Source of the DNA: Margaritifera margaritifera
Taxonomy: Eukaryota > Mollusca > Bivalvia > Unionida > Margaritiferidae
DNA: 64,000 nucleotides
Reading direction: 5' to 3'
Assembly: GCA_029931535.1 (NCBI GenBank)
Contig: JAQPZY010001295.1
Coordinates: forward strand, 1,736,001-1,800,000
Position 1 is the first letter of the stretch, and the number at the start of each line of letters is the position of its first letter. Positions 1 through 9,825 of the stretch are shown here, in pieces. A program made the position numbers and the translations under genes. Below the pieces are notes generated by a model. It saw nothing but the letters and a program-made list of their open reading frames with translations. It was not told the DNA's origin and did no database searches.

Positions 1-1239
1 TCTCAAACTGTTGATTTTTAGACTATTGTCAACTTCTGCATACAAGATAACGTTGGCGGTGTTGGCTAGAGCTGTAGCAAACTGAAGTTCCACACGAAGT
101 TGGCCTGATTTTATAGGGTGGAAATGTCCTTCGTCGCTGCCTTGGTCAGAAGTGAAATCAAATCCCCACAAAGCATATCCTCCTGCATAATCCTCGTACG
201 AAATGCCGTGGCTGCTGTTGGTGTCCAACTATCCCGTGGCTTCAAACAGAATCAAGTAAGATCGCAAGTTATTTCTCTGGGCAAAGTTAGGTTCAAAACG
301 ACTGGTGCACAACGTCTGACCATCTCGACTGACTTCTATCTTGGAGACGTTGAAGTGTTGAAACTCGAACGGATTTTGATCGATGGCTCCGTTGAGGGCT
401 GCATTACTGACGACGCCGATCAGCAAACGTTTGGGGAGCTGTCCCTGGACGACGTGATCTTCAACTTTGGATCGGAATCCAGAGGCAATAGAAAACGTTT
501 TCACTTCCACTCGTCCCTCATGATACATGTCAGTGGTTCTGCTCAACGTCTGACTGATGTCGTTGGCCACTTTAAGTATCACTTTGACACGGCGCACGTA
601 AAGTCTGGCTTCTTCGATGACGGTTTTGTACTCGTTGGCATTGGCCATCAAATGGAAGACGTTACTACTTCAATTCAGTCTCAGGCGTACATCAACTCCG
701 TTCAACAAATACTTGTCTTGTAACCACATGTCCAAATGCAAACGATCCATCAGATCTAAAGTGCGCCCTTGTAAGATTTTCTTTCGACGGTCGTTAAATC
801 CCATATTGTGAGGATTGTCATCTGCAATCAACGCTGTGTCGTTGAAGGCATCCAAGGTGTCAGGTTTACATACCACGGAAGCATCCAGATGAGTGTTCTT
901 GGCTTCTTTTCCGTACGTCAAGAGATTTTCCAAGTAAGCACGGTAAGGGTAAGTATCCATGCTGCTGCTGACCAGTTTGTTATTCAAGTACAAATCCACT
1001 TCGCTGAACAACGAATGCATGAAATTATTGACGGGAGCTACTCTGGCATCGACATCTGGAATACTGTTGTCCGTTTTGATCACTTTGAGTTTCAAGCACA
1101 AGTGGCGGCTATTCATATCGATGTAATCTTCGGTTTGTCCTTTGACTTCAAATTCGAATGGAGCTGAAGTCGTCAAAGACGATACAAGATAAAATTCTAC
1201 CCATTGGGATTCTTGCATCGTCATAATGGTCGGGGGCAT
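1..1239 (-). pseudogene. MCP: Polinton major capsid protein, C-terminus off the window edge
   Basis: The reading frame beginning with Met at 1239 matches the capsid protein at 39674-40798 along its length and belongs to the family annotated in animals as F54H12.2-like, the double-jelly-roll major capsid protein of Polintons. It keeps the N-terminal ~57 residues that the other copy has lost. Two in-frame stops interrupt it: TGA after the VRLRLN motif (near 670) and TAG after LFEATG (near 229). Both are single-base changes relative to the other copy (CGA and CAG there). The last few residues lie outside the window. The protein would form the icosahedral shell. It is a dead copy here. Confidence 0.85.
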
Positions 1240-1372
1240 GACAAAGAGATCCAGTTCTGACTTGGTACATTCTCAAGAATTTCGGTGCATCATTTTCAAC
1301 AGTTAGTAATCAAACACGTCTAATTCTCTGACCGCTCTTCTTTTCTTATTCGTTTTCTGAAGACCGAGCGGT

Positions 1373-1654
1373 TTATGAGTTCTGAAAGGGTGTCGATGTC
1401 TCTTTCTGCCTCGTCCTTGCTGTGGCGTTGTGGAAGAAGTAACGGCCAGGGCCAGAAGTGTGAAGCGAATTTATAGGGGTCTCTCGGCGACCCAAACGAT
1501 CTTTTCCAGATTGCAGCAAAACATTTTTTCCTGCTCTCATAAAGGCTTCTTTCGGATTTTGTTTGTCGACGAGGACGTTTTGAAGCAATTCTTTTCTTTG
1601 CGTGAAAGCGGCATCCTTTAAGGCATGCAATCCTCGAGTCACCATGCGTTTCAA
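1373..1654 (-). CDS. Small basic Polinton protein between capsid and penton genes
   Basis: A 93-residue frame rich in Lys, Arg and Gln with the segment VDKQNPKEAFMRAGKN. A similar short motif (xxKxAFxxRGK) occurs, from memory, in small proteins next to the capsid genes of invertebrate Polintons. The gene sits between MCP and penton and is on the same strand, which supports a structural or DNA-binding role in the particle. The start is uncertain because the frame is open a little upstream. The counterpart is deleted from the second Polinton in this window. Function is inferred from position and charge only. Confidence 0.45.
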   Translation of the reverse strand: MKRMVTRGLHALKDAAFTQRKELLQNVLVDKQNPKEAFMRAGKNVLLQSGKDRLGRRETPINSLHTSGPGRYFFHNATARTRQKETSTPFQNS

Positions 1655-1735
1655 GATAGGGGCTACCTATCGAAAAAAAGATCTTAACTCATCGTTGACG
1701 AGCCACTCTTCGGTACACAGGATATATCTTTGGTG

Positions 1736-2601
1736 TTACAATTCGCTGGAGAACCGTTTTCGAAAATGTAGTTTCACCGTGACTTTTCCTTTCGTGAATA
1801 TAATATTTTGTCCCAGATCTCCTTTTATACTAATGTTGACACTGTCAAAATATTATTTGCTGACTCTAAGATAATGAGGATGTACAAATTCACGGTGAAC
1901 GTGATACGTGTTTCCACCTTCCTCGGATGCGGCTTCGGCAGAATCCACTTTGAAAGGAATGACTCTCAGCAACGGAGCGGCTGTATTTCCCACCACGTTG
2001 TACTCCACCCCATTGGAGTACACAAACAATAAATTCAGTCTTTCGTTCAATTCGATGAGATAGCGAAAAAAATTGTAAAATCGATCGTTGTTGTTGTCTT
2101 TGGTATTAGTGAGTTTTTGTTTCCACCCAACAGGACAAACAACTCAGGAGAAAAAGTGATCGACAATATTTTGGCGTCCGAAAAATGAATTTGTAGACGA
2201 TGAGAAATGGCATGATACTCGATCAGGACACTTTTCTTTGTTTTGTCCAGGGCTTTGCCAAACTGATCTTTGAAAATATCCGCAATGGTGTCCACCAAAT
2301 GTCGAGCACTAAAATAATACCCCTCAGGAATTCTTATCTCATAAATACTGAGTTGAGGATTGGCAGGTGCCGGTCTTTTGGATTGGTAATAACCAGGATC
2401 ATTGACGTCCAAGTGTTGTTGCACTTGCTCGTTTAAGATTTCGACGACAAAAGTGGTTTGATCTCCAGACACATTCTTGGCTTGCGTATGATGAATGATT
2501 TCTACCAAACCCACTTCCCAATGAGCTTCGTGAGCCAATGGTATGGACTGAGGTAATTTGGCCGTGAAACAACATAAGGTGTTGTTGGGAAACACATCCA
2601 T
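1736..2601 (-). pseudogene. mCP: Polinton minor capsid (penton-like) protein
   Basis: The frame from Met 2601 starts MDVFPNNTLCCFTAKL and contains HWEVGLVEI, a motif typical of the N-terminal region of Polinton penton proteins. The C-terminal part, in a shifted frame, ends with a segment resembling GDLGxxIxFTKGKVTVKLHFRK, also typical of this family. Length about 287 codons fits a single-jelly-roll penton. A frameshift lies at an A/T homopolymer near 2065 and an in-frame TAA lies at 1853-1855. The penton would occupy the fivefold vertices together with MCP. The gene is not functional as read. Confidence 0.75.
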
Positions 2602-2638
2602 AGAACTGTCACTGGGTAAAGTTAATTAAATTGGTTAT

Positions 2639-3054
2639 TCATAGTTCCAAGGTTCTGGTGTCCGAGGAGTCACTCGCTGCCAAAGGAGAATGATGTTCAA
2701 AATGTTCTAAAAGAGGGTTGCTATTTTTGTTGTGACTGGAAGAAGGTTGACTGGCGTTGGCTGCACCGTTGTGGTGGCTGTTGTTGCTGTCCGTCGAATA
2801 TTTCAACGATGGACAGGGTAGAAGATAACCGATGCAACTGCTGAGTAAAATAGTCCACAATTGTTTGTCCCCTTGTTGCAAACTCCAATGGTCAATGGCT
2901 GCTCCGATGACACAATACACCACAAAGATTTGGCAGAAAAAGACGATTTGATTTTAGGCACACGTTCTCCACACCACAGCAACAAAGGTTGTCTTTGTAA
3001 TTCTTGAAGAGAGGAACTCTGCGAAGTAGAGGTAGCTGCTGTGTTGAACGTCAT
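2639..3054 (-). pseudogene. Small membrane protein of Polinton
   Basis: The gene starts at Met 3054 with a Thr/Ser-rich head, then shifts frame near 2945 into a frame with two hydrophobic stretches (around VFFCQIFVVYCVIGAA and LWTILLSSCIGYLLP). A His/Asn/Ser-rich hydrophilic tail follows, ending at 2639. It lies between penton and integrase on the same strand. The TATAAAAA immediately upstream overlaps the final codons of the integrase. I do not recognise a named family, and a virion membrane or host-membrane role is inference. In the second Polinton nearly all of this gene is deleted, leaving only its first and last codons. Confidence 0.5.
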
Positions 3055-3059
3055 GTTGG

Positions 3060-3968
3060 TTACTTCTTCTTTTTATAGTCGACGACTTAGGAAGCGGCAA
3101 TCCAAGAATCAAAACTAGGTGGATATCCTTTCCAAAGCACTTTGACTTCTTCCACTCGACGTTTGCCTACTTTAAGTGTTCTTCGTTCGAGAATGCTTTC
3201 GACATTATACAAGTCGTCTTCTTTTTGGTCACTCGTTGTAACTCAGGCAAGTACAAAGTTCCTTTTAACACATCTCCGTGCATGTCTCCCAATTTATAAA
3301 CGGGAGGATCGCGTCCACGCACTTGTCCAGTGACACGAAACAATTCGGTAGTCCAGTTAGGTAAATAATCTTTGTCAAAAATGCGTTTGGTTTTTCCAAT
3401 GCGAACCCAATCTCCCGTCTTGAGCACCAGGGTTTTCTTGTGTCCATTCTGAGGTGTACTAAAAAATTTATCAAACACCGTCACTTCGTTTTCAGGGGTA
3501 AACTTTTCGGGGCACATCCAATGGTAAGATTGATTGTACGCTTTGACCAAACGTGGTAACACGTCGATGTACTTGAGAGTGTGTTGATGTGTAAAATATT
3601 TACACATGCGTTCTTTCCGTGTTCTGTGAAAAGTTCCAAGACACTGGCTTTGGTTTCAGGATTTTCGGTGGTAAAATAATGAATGTGCCTTTGTTTCAAT
3701 TCTTTTTGAAAAGCTTGGTTTAGAAGTTCGGTGCCTTTGTCTGTTTGCCATCGTAAAGGGTGAAAACCACTGAGAGACGTCGGCTAAATCTGCTTGCCAT
3801 TGATGATCGATGCCATCCACTTTATTTGACTTCTAGAAAAGTTTCTTCGAATGGGTTTCTGTAACGTGTACGTTGATTGTTCGTTAGCAGCCCGATACCA
3901 TTTTTGAACTCCTCCGTAACCAGCAGCATGCGCAGGATTATAGTAAATGCTTGCTAAAAGTTCTCCAT
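3060..3968 (-). pseudogene. INT: Polinton integrase with chromodomain, core partly deleted
   Basis: Reading leftward, the N-terminal segment (ASIYYNPAHAAGYGGVQKWYRAA) and the HQWQADLADV region carrying the first catalytic Asp are present. About 120 bp is then missing near 3770, removing the strand-helix segment between the first and second catalytic Asp. The second Asp (WQTDKGTE) and the Glu region (ETKASV) remain, followed by a C-terminal chromodomain ending YKKKK. Frameshifts are also present. A second deletion near 3890 removes part of the N-terminal linker compared with the copy at 40949-42058. The protein family is the RVE/DDE integrase used by Polintons to insert with 6-bp duplications. 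Confidence 0.8.
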
Positions 3969-4102
3969 GATTATTGTTGCTCCTCAATAAGTCACCCACT
4001 GTTCGATATCACTTTAGTCACCCTTTATAAAAAGTATACCGAATTGTGTTCCAGAAACGAGTGCGACTTCCAGGCAACACAACTTTGCCGAAAGGACAAA
4101 CC

Positions 4103-4112
4103 GATATTCAGT
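4103..4112 (+). promoter_or_regulatory. TATA box of the BIR gene
   Basis: CAGTATAAAAAAGGGA lies about 75 bp upstream of the BIR start codon at 4185. The same CAGTATAAAAA context precedes the matching gene at 47277 in the second Polinton. Confidence 0.55.
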
Positions 4113-4184
4113 ATAAAAAAGGGACAACTTCCAGGACCTACCATTAAATGTGACTCCAAACGTTGACCGAGCAAAAAAAAGAAG

Positions 4185-4817
4185 ATGAATACTAATGCCA
4201 CACAGCCACCGAGTGAGGAACTCACTGTGAACTTCAAGTTCAATGCGGAGGTCAGTACACAGGCACCGATGCTAACGAACTCGACATAGTCACCAAGCGA
4301 GCAACCTACTGTGGACTCCAAGTGCGATCACGACCTCGAGTGCGATGCGGTGGCTTGCACCAAGACGGATGCCTTACGCTTTGACATCAGCAATACAGCA
4401 CGATCTTGTCGCTCCTCCTCTGGAATCCTCGAAAGCGATGCCGTTGGTGTGAGTTGCCGCCCCTCTAGCGATAGCGATGGAACAAGACGCCCTTTCTTCT
4501 TTATTCGGGATGATAAGCGTGTACCTCACCTGCGGATGCCTTCCCTACATTTGCAAAGTATACACGTTGCCTGTGGCTTTGCCTGACTATTGCGACTTTG
4601 AAAGTCGATTCCTGACGCTACAAGATAAGTGGCATCAATATCTAGAAGTACCTACTTCCAATTCTTTAGCCAGAGCCGGATTTGTCTACTTGGGAGAAGG
4701 TGATAAAGTCAAGTGTTTCAGCTTCACGAATGGGAGTATAAAGACTTAGCTTACTTGGGGAATGCGAGATGGTCTTCGCGCTGTCAGTATCTGCCTTTGG
4801 TCGGTCCCAAGAAGTAA
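4185..4817 (+). pseudogene. BIR-domain protein, tandem unit 1
   Basis: The start and the Cys/Asp-rich N-terminal segment (SKCDHDLECDAV) match the intact BIR protein at 46741-47277. The BIR fold follows (LARAGFVYLGEGDKVKCFS). A deletion directly after the first zinc-binding Cys shifts the frame, so the remaining ligands are not encoded. Further frameshifts occur around 4280 and 4570. BIR domains are zinc-binding modules of inhibitor-of-apoptosis proteins that bind caspases or IAP-binding motifs. This unit is dead. Confidence 0.7.
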
Positions 4818-4820
4818 CAC

Positions 4821-5045
4821 ATGTCGGATACTTTAGAAGAGTACATTCGTTGTTTGCCTCCGGAGCTGCGAGAACGCATTTACAGAGAGTTTGTTAAGAT
4901 ACAAGTTAAGCGCAAACTCAAAGTCATTTCTCGATTTTTAAACTATTGCTACTTCCACAGTATAAGAAGACTGATTCTTCGAAAAAACTATCACAGGTGC
5001 CATAGAGTAGACTATCACAAAAGATACAAAACCGTGGGAACCTGA
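4821..5045 (+). CDS. Small LPPELR-motif protein, unit 1
   Basis: A 74-residue protein with MSDTLEEYIRCLPPELRERI at its N-terminus followed by a basic region. The LPxELRxRIYxE helix recalls the first helix of F-box-like motifs, but no known domain can be assigned. It starts 3 bp after the stop of the BIR gene, suggesting compact viral-type gene packing. The 3' end differs from unit 2 by a frameshift that changes the last residues (YKTVGT against YKPWEPEYKS). The second Polinton encodes a version with three copies of this module at 45804-46739. Confidence 0.45.
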   Translation: MSDTLEEYIRCLPPELRERIYREFVKIQVKRKLKVISRFLNYCYFHSIRRLILRKNYHRCHRVDYHKRYKTVGT

Positions 5046-5060
5046 ATATAAAAGATGACA

Positions 5061-5883
5061 ATGCCAAGACCATTGTTTTCACTTGTGGAAAGTATTCCGT
5101 GGAAGGAAGTCAACGATAGTGTTCAGACATTAGGGGATTATAGACACCTGATACAGGAACTGTTTCCATTTAATTTTGGACGCTATGCGGTGTGTGATCA
5201 CTTTTCTTGGATTTCGTTTCCCAGGACATTCGTTGTGGACTATTTTGGAGGAACAGTGTTTGCTGTGGATTATTTTGATGAACGGTACATGCAACAACAA
5301 AAAAGCATGACCATTCACGCTTTATCGGCACACGAAAGACAAATTGTGCTCAAAGTGTTTAGAATTGTGATGAACAGTTGTGTACCTCCGTGTGAAGAAG
5401 ACATTTGTCAAACTTTATCTTCACTTCACACGTTTCAAGCAGTGTGCATCGCTATTTGGTTACACCAACAACTTTACGATTGGAAAGATGTACGTGACTG
5501 GAAAAGTGTTGGTTTCGATGCTTGGCTACAAGAAGTGGCACACTTTGCCAAGGACCTTGCGCGTCACTAATTCTCCAAGACAAAAAGTGAACTTGGAACC
5601 CAAGTTAACCATGACACTCGAGCCTCAAGAAGAAGAAAACACCGTCATACCCGTAGAAACACCTGAGGAACACACAACCTTTCCGTCATAGGCATTCCAT
5701 TCTTCCACAACAGAGACAAGAATACCAGTGCGTGTACACCAATTTCGTGGCACACACCTCAATCGGGACTATTGTTGTTGTACATTGACTTGTTTATACA
5801 GAACTTTGATTGTTTTAGAGGTTGCCTTATTGTTGTACCTCACCAATTTTTCTGTATGCATTTTTGTCCTTCATGACCTGTAA
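5061..5883 (+). pseudogene. Bcl-2-like, tail-anchored protein (unit 1), frameshifted
   Basis: The first ~170 codons are open and contain LIQELFPFNFGR, resembling the BH1 motif (ELFxxxxNWGR). Near the end, IAIWLHQQLYDW is followed by DWKSVGFDAWLQEV, resembling the helix 6 to BH2 segment. In another frame, conserved with the copy at 45008-45831, the sequence continues past the first stop to an acidic/Pro-rich linker and a C-terminal hydrophobic segment ending LHDL and a stop at 5881-5883, like a tail anchor. That tail frame is interrupted by TAG near 5689. Bcl-2 homologues block mitochondrial apoptosis. BH1-BH2 spacing is longer than usual, so the assignment is an inference. Confidence 0.4.
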
Positions 5884-5978
5884 ATATGTTATTGTTTTTT
5901 AAAACATTAAACGTGTATGAAACGAATAAAAGGTCTTGTGTCTTTCGTGTTCTTCTCAAAATTCTCCCTACCTCAGTC

Positions 5979-6713
5979 ATGGCTGCATCTTCCTCTGCCT
6001 CTTCTGCCTCTTCTTCTGTGGTCAAAGGGATTGACGAAACGTTAGATCGTCAAAGTTGGGAAGCTTTGTATCTGCGCCATCCATTTAACATGTTAATTGC
6101 TGGACCCAGTGGTTCAGGCAAAACCGAATTTGTCAAACGTTTGATCGAACACAAATATCATTTGTTTGATCGTCATCCTCAACGTATCGTGTGGTGTTAC
6201 AAAGAGTGGCAATCGTCTTACACGTTATTTCGTGGACGTTAAGGAGAAGCTATTTCGTTTGTCGAAGGCATTCCTCGCGAAGACGATGGGATCGTGTCTG
6301 ATTTGAGTCAAACACATCTGGTCATCTTCGACGACATGTTAGGAGAAGACGAAGAAGAAATTAAACTTTGGTTTACACGAAAAGGTCATCATCGTAATGC
6401 CAGCATCTTTTACATTACTAAAAATGTATTTCAACAAAGTAAAGACCATCGTACCATCAGTCTCAACGCCCATTGCGTGGTCTTGTTTAAATACCCCAGA
6501 GACAAATCTCATGTGCAAGTGTTAGCCAAACAGTTAGGCACTCCTTGGATAAATTTTGCGTACGACGATGACACTCAAACACCTCATGCGAATTAACTCA
6601 TCGATTTAAAACCTACCACTCCTGATTATTTGAGATTTCGTACCCAATTGTTTCACCATTGGTGTCAAGAAGGAGGCCCAGTCATTTACACGGCCCCTTC
6701 AGCCACTCTCTGA
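5979..6713 (+). pseudogene. ATP: Polinton genome-packaging ATPase, unit 1
   Basis: The 245-codon frame has a Ser/Ala-rich start, a Walker A motif GPSGSGKTEF, and a Walker B strand LVIFDD followed by acidic residues. This is the FtsK/HerA (A32-like) packaging ATPase pattern of Polintons and adintoviruses, which pumps DNA into capsids. Two in-frame TAA codons break it, at 6240-6242 and 6594-6596. Both positions are sense codons in the copy at 44192-44898. Confidence 0.85.
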
Positions 6714-6722
6714 AAGAAAAAA

Positions 6723-6733
6723 AACTATAAAAA
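6723..6733 (+). promoter_or_regulatory. TATA box upstream of the core-protein gene
   Basis: ACTATAAAAAC lies 38-48 bp upstream of the ATG at 6770 and directly after the ATPase stop. It is repeated at the same place in units 2 and 3 and in the second Polinton near 44165-44175. Confidence 0.5.
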
Positions 6734-6769
6734 CATCCAGCGCGTCATTTCTTTCTCACAGTCTTCGAG

Positions 6770-6952
6770 ATGACTTCAATTCAATCTCATCCTACTGCCA
6801 AACTGATTCGTGCCCAGTATGGCATCAGTCGCGAACAAAAACCCACAAGTCCGTGCCCATTTGTTATAAGCTAGTCTCAAATACGTGTTACGATGGTTTA
6901 CTTCTTCAATTGTTTCTTTAGGAGGTGTCATCATTCGTTCTCTTTTGAAATG
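6770..6952 (+). pseudogene. Core-protein 5' part cut by tandem junction (unit 1)
   Basis: The start MTSIQSHPTAKLIRAQYGIS matches the gene at 44131 in the second Polinton. About 130 bp is missing internally, and the sequence then runs through the SLGGVIIRSLLKWD segment into the BIR domain of the next unit at the duplication junction. Not functional. Confidence 0.65.
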
Positions 6953-7199
6953 GGACTATTGCGACCTTGAAAGTCGATTCCTGACGCTCCAAGATAAGTG
7001 GCATCAATATCTAGAAGTACCTACTTCCAATTCTTTAGCCAGAGCCGGATTTGTCTACTTGGGAGAAGGTGACAAAGTCAAGTGTTTCAGCTGCGCTGTG
7101 ACGCTTCACGAATGGGAGTATAAAGACTTAGCTTACTTGGGGCATGCAAGATGGTCTTCGCGCTGTCAGTATCTGCCTTTGGTCGGTCCCAAGAAGTAA
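6885..7199 (+). CDS. BIR-domain protein, unit 2, all zinc ligands kept
   Basis: An open 104-residue frame. Its first ~23 residues derive from the core-protein gene through the tandem junction. The rest is a single BIR domain with the ligand pattern C-x2-C-x16-H-x6-C (CFSC ... HARWSSRC), preceded by the usual Arg-Ala-Gly-Phe turn. This is the only one of the three tandem copies with an unbroken BIR. A BIR-only protein could sequester caspases or their regulators. It lacks RING or CARD domains. Whether it is expressed is unknown, because its original promoter is separated from it. Confidence 0.65.
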   Translation: MLRWFTSSIVSLGGVIIRSLLKWDYCDLESRFLTLQDKWHQYLEVPTSNSLARAGFVYLGEGDKVKCFSCAVTLHEWEYKDLAYLGHARWSSRCQYLPLVGPKK

Positions 7200-7202
7200 C
7201 AC

Positions 7203-7439
7203 ATGTCGGATACTTTAGAAGAGTACATTCGTTGTTTGCCTCCGGAGCTGCGAGAACGCATTTACAGAGAGTTTGTCAAGATACAAGTTAAACGCAAACT
7301 CAAAGTCATTTCTCGATTTTTAAACTATTGCTACTTCCACAGTATAAGAAGACTGATTCTTGGAAGAAACTATCACAGGTGCCATAGAGTAGACTATAAC
7401 AAAAGATACAAACCGTGGGAACCTGAATATAAAAGCTGA
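7203..7439 (+). CDS. Small LPPELR-motif protein, unit 2
   Basis: A 78-residue version of the gene at 4821, likely the least damaged of the three. It ends with codons for WEPEYKS, in which TAT AAA AGC supplies a TATAAAAG sequence just before the next gene's ATG at 7442. Family unknown. Confidence 0.45.
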   Translation: MSDTLEEYIRCLPPELRERIYREFVKIQVKRKLKVISRFLNYCYFHSIRRLILGRNYHRCHRVDYNKRYKPWEPEYKS

Positions 7440-7441
7440 CA

Positions 7442-8266
7442 ATGCCACGACCGTTGTTTTCACTTGTGGAAAGTATTCCGTGGAAGGAAGTCAACGATAG
7501 TGTTCATACATTAGAGGATTATAGACACCTGATACAGGAACTGTTTCCATTGAATTTTGGACGCTATGCGGTGTGTGATCACTTTTCTTGGATTTCGTTT
7601 CCCAGGACATTCGTTGTGAACTATTTCGGAGGAACAGTGTTTGTTGTGGATTATTTTGATGAACGGTACATGCAACAACAAAAAAAAGCATGACCATTCA
7701 CGCTTTATCGGCACACGAAAGACAAATTGTGCTCAAAGTGTTGAGAATTGTGATGAACAGTTGTGTACCTCCGTGTGAAGAAGACATTTGTCAAACTTTA
7801 TCTTCACTTCACACGTTTCAAGCAGTGTGCATCGCTATTTGGTTACACCAACAACTTTACGATTGGAAAGATGTACGTGACTGGAAAAGTGTTGGTTTCG
7901 ATGCTTGGCTACAAGAAGTGGCACACTTTGCCAAGGACCTTGCGCGTCACTAATTCTCCAAGACAAAAAGTGAACTTGGAACCCAAGTTAACCATGACAC
8001 TCGAGCCTCAAGAAGAAGAAAACACCGTCATACCCGTAGAAACACCTGAGGAACACACAACCTTTCCGTCATAGGCATTCCATTCTTCCACAACAGAGAC
8101 AAGAATACCAGTGCGTGTACACCAATTTCGTGGCACACACCTCAATCGGGACTATTGTTGTTGTACATTGACTTGTTTATACAGAACTTTGATTGTTTTA
8201 GAGGTTGCCTTATTGTTGTACCTCACCAATTTTTCTGTATGCATTTTTGTCCTTCATGACCTGTAA
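7442..8266 (+). pseudogene. Bcl-2-like protein, unit 2
   Basis: Same gene as at 5061. A two-base expansion of the A-run near 7680 shifts the frame after MQQQ, splitting the N-terminal half (7442-7693) from the C-terminal half (7690-7953). The BH1-like NFGR and BH2-like segments are both still readable. The tail-anchor frame ends at 8266. Confidence 0.4.
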
Positions 8267-8361
8267 ATATGTTATTGTTTTTTAAAACATTAAACGTGTA
8301 TGAAACGAATAAAAGGTCTTGTGTCTTTCGTGTTCTTCTCAAAATTCTCCCTACCTCAGTC

Positions 8362-9096
8362 ATGGCTGCATCTTCCTCTGCCTCTTCTGCCTCTTCTTCT
8401 GTGGTCAAAGGGATTGACGAAACGTTAGATCGTCAAAGTTGGGAAGCTTTGTATCTGCGCCATCCATTTAACATGTTAATTGCTGGACCCAGTGGTTCAG
8501 GCAAAACCGAATTTGTCAAACGTTTGATCGAACACAAATATCATTTGTTTGATCGTCATCCTCAACGTATCGTGTGGTGTTACAAAGAGTGGCAATCGTC
8601 TTACACGTTATTTCGTGGACGTTAAGGAGAAGCTATTTCGTTTGTCGAAGGCATTCCTCGCGAAGACGATGGGATCGTGTCTGATTTGAGTCAAACACAT
8701 CTGGTCATCATCGACGACATGTTAGGAGAAGACGAAGAAGAAATTAAACTTTGGTTTACACGAAAAGGTCATCATCGTAATGCCAGCATCTTTTACATTA
8801 CTAAAAATGTATTTCAACAAAGTAAAGACCATCGTACCATCAGTCTCAACGCCAATTGCGTGGTCTTGTTTAAATACCCCAGAGACAAATCTCATGTGCA
8901 AGTGTTAGCCAAACAGTTAGGCACTCCTTGGATAAATTTTGCGTACGACGATGACACTCAAACACCTCATGCGAATTAACTCATCGATTTAAAACCTACC
9001 ACTCCTGATTATTTGAGATTTCGTACCCAATTGTTTCACCATTGGTGTCAAGAAGGAGGCCCAGTCATTTACACGGCCCCTTCAGCCACTCTCTGA
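8362..9096 (+). pseudogene. ATP: Polinton packaging ATPase, unit 2
   Basis: Identical in layout to unit 1, with the Walker A motif and the same two TAA codons (8623-8625, 8977-8979). One visible difference is Walker B reading LVIIDD rather than LVIFDD. Confidence 0.85.
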
Positions 9097-9152
9097 AAGA
9101 AAAAAACCTATAAAAACATCCAGCGCGTCATTTCTTTCTCACAGTCTTCGAG

Positions 9153-9335
9153 ATGACTTCAATTCAATCTCATCCTACTGCCAAACTGATTCGTGCCCAG
9201 TATGGCATCAGTCGCGAACAAAAACCCACAAGTCCGTGCCCATTTGTTATAAGCTAGTCTCAAATACGTGTTACGATGGTTTACTTCTTCAATTGTTTCT
9301 TTAGGAGGTGTCATCATTCGTTCTCTTTTGAAATG
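9153..9335 (+). pseudogene. Core-protein 5' part cut by tandem junction (unit 2)
   Basis: Same truncated remnant as at 6770-6952, ending at the junction with the third BIR copy. Confidence 0.65.
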
Positions 9336-9582
9336 GGACTATTGCGACCTTGAAAGTCGATTCCTGACGCTCCAAGATAAGTGGCATCAATATCTAGAAG
9401 TACCTACTTCCAATTCTTTAGCCAGAGCCGGATTTGTCTACTTGGGAGAAGGTGACAAAGTCAAGCGTTTCAGCTGCGCTGTGACGCTTCACGAATGGGA
9501 GTATAAAGACTTAGCTTACTTGGGGAATGCGAGATGGTCTTCGCGCTGTCAGTATTTGCCTTTGGTCGGTCCCAAGAAGTAG
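9268..9582 (+). CDS. BIR-domain protein, unit 3, two zinc ligands replaced
   Basis: An open 104-residue frame parallel to that at 6885. The first ligand Cys is Arg (KRFSC) and the ligand His is Asn (LGNARW), so the zinc site C-x2-C-x16-H-x6-C is destroyed although the frame is open. It should not fold as a normal BIR domain. Confidence 0.6.
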   Translation: MLRWFTSSIVSLGGVIIRSLLKWDYCDLESRFLTLQDKWHQYLEVPTSNSLARAGFVYLGEGDKVKRFSCAVTLHEWEYKDLAYLGNARWSSRCQYLPLVGPKK

Positions 9583-9585
9583 CAC

Positions 9586-9810
9586 ATGTCGGATACATTA
9601 GAAGAGTACATTCGTTGTTTGCCTCCGGAGCTGCGAGAACGCATTTACAGAGAGTTTGTTAAGATACAAGTTAAGCGCAAACTCAAAGTCATTTCTCGAT
9701 TTTTAAACTATTGCTACTTCCACAGTATAAGAAGACTGATTCTTCGAAAAAACTATCACAGGTGCCATAGAGTAGACTATCACAAAAGATACAAAACCGT
9801 GGGAACCTGA
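9586..9810 (+). CDS. Small LPPELR-motif protein, unit 3
   Basis: A 74-residue copy, identical at its C-terminus to unit 1 (YKTVGT). It begins 3 bp after the BIR stop. Confidence 0.42.
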   Translation: MSDTLEEYIRCLPPELRERIYREFVKIQVKRKLKVISRFLNYCYFHSIRRLILRKNYHRCHRVDYHKRYKTVGT

Positions 9811-9825
9811 ATATAAAAGCTGACA

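Noticed and set aside
6690..6712. Histone-type stem-loop at the end of the ATPase gene (GGCCCCTTCAGCC)
   Set aside because: The stem does not pair over 6 bp, the loop is wrong, and it lies within coding sequence.
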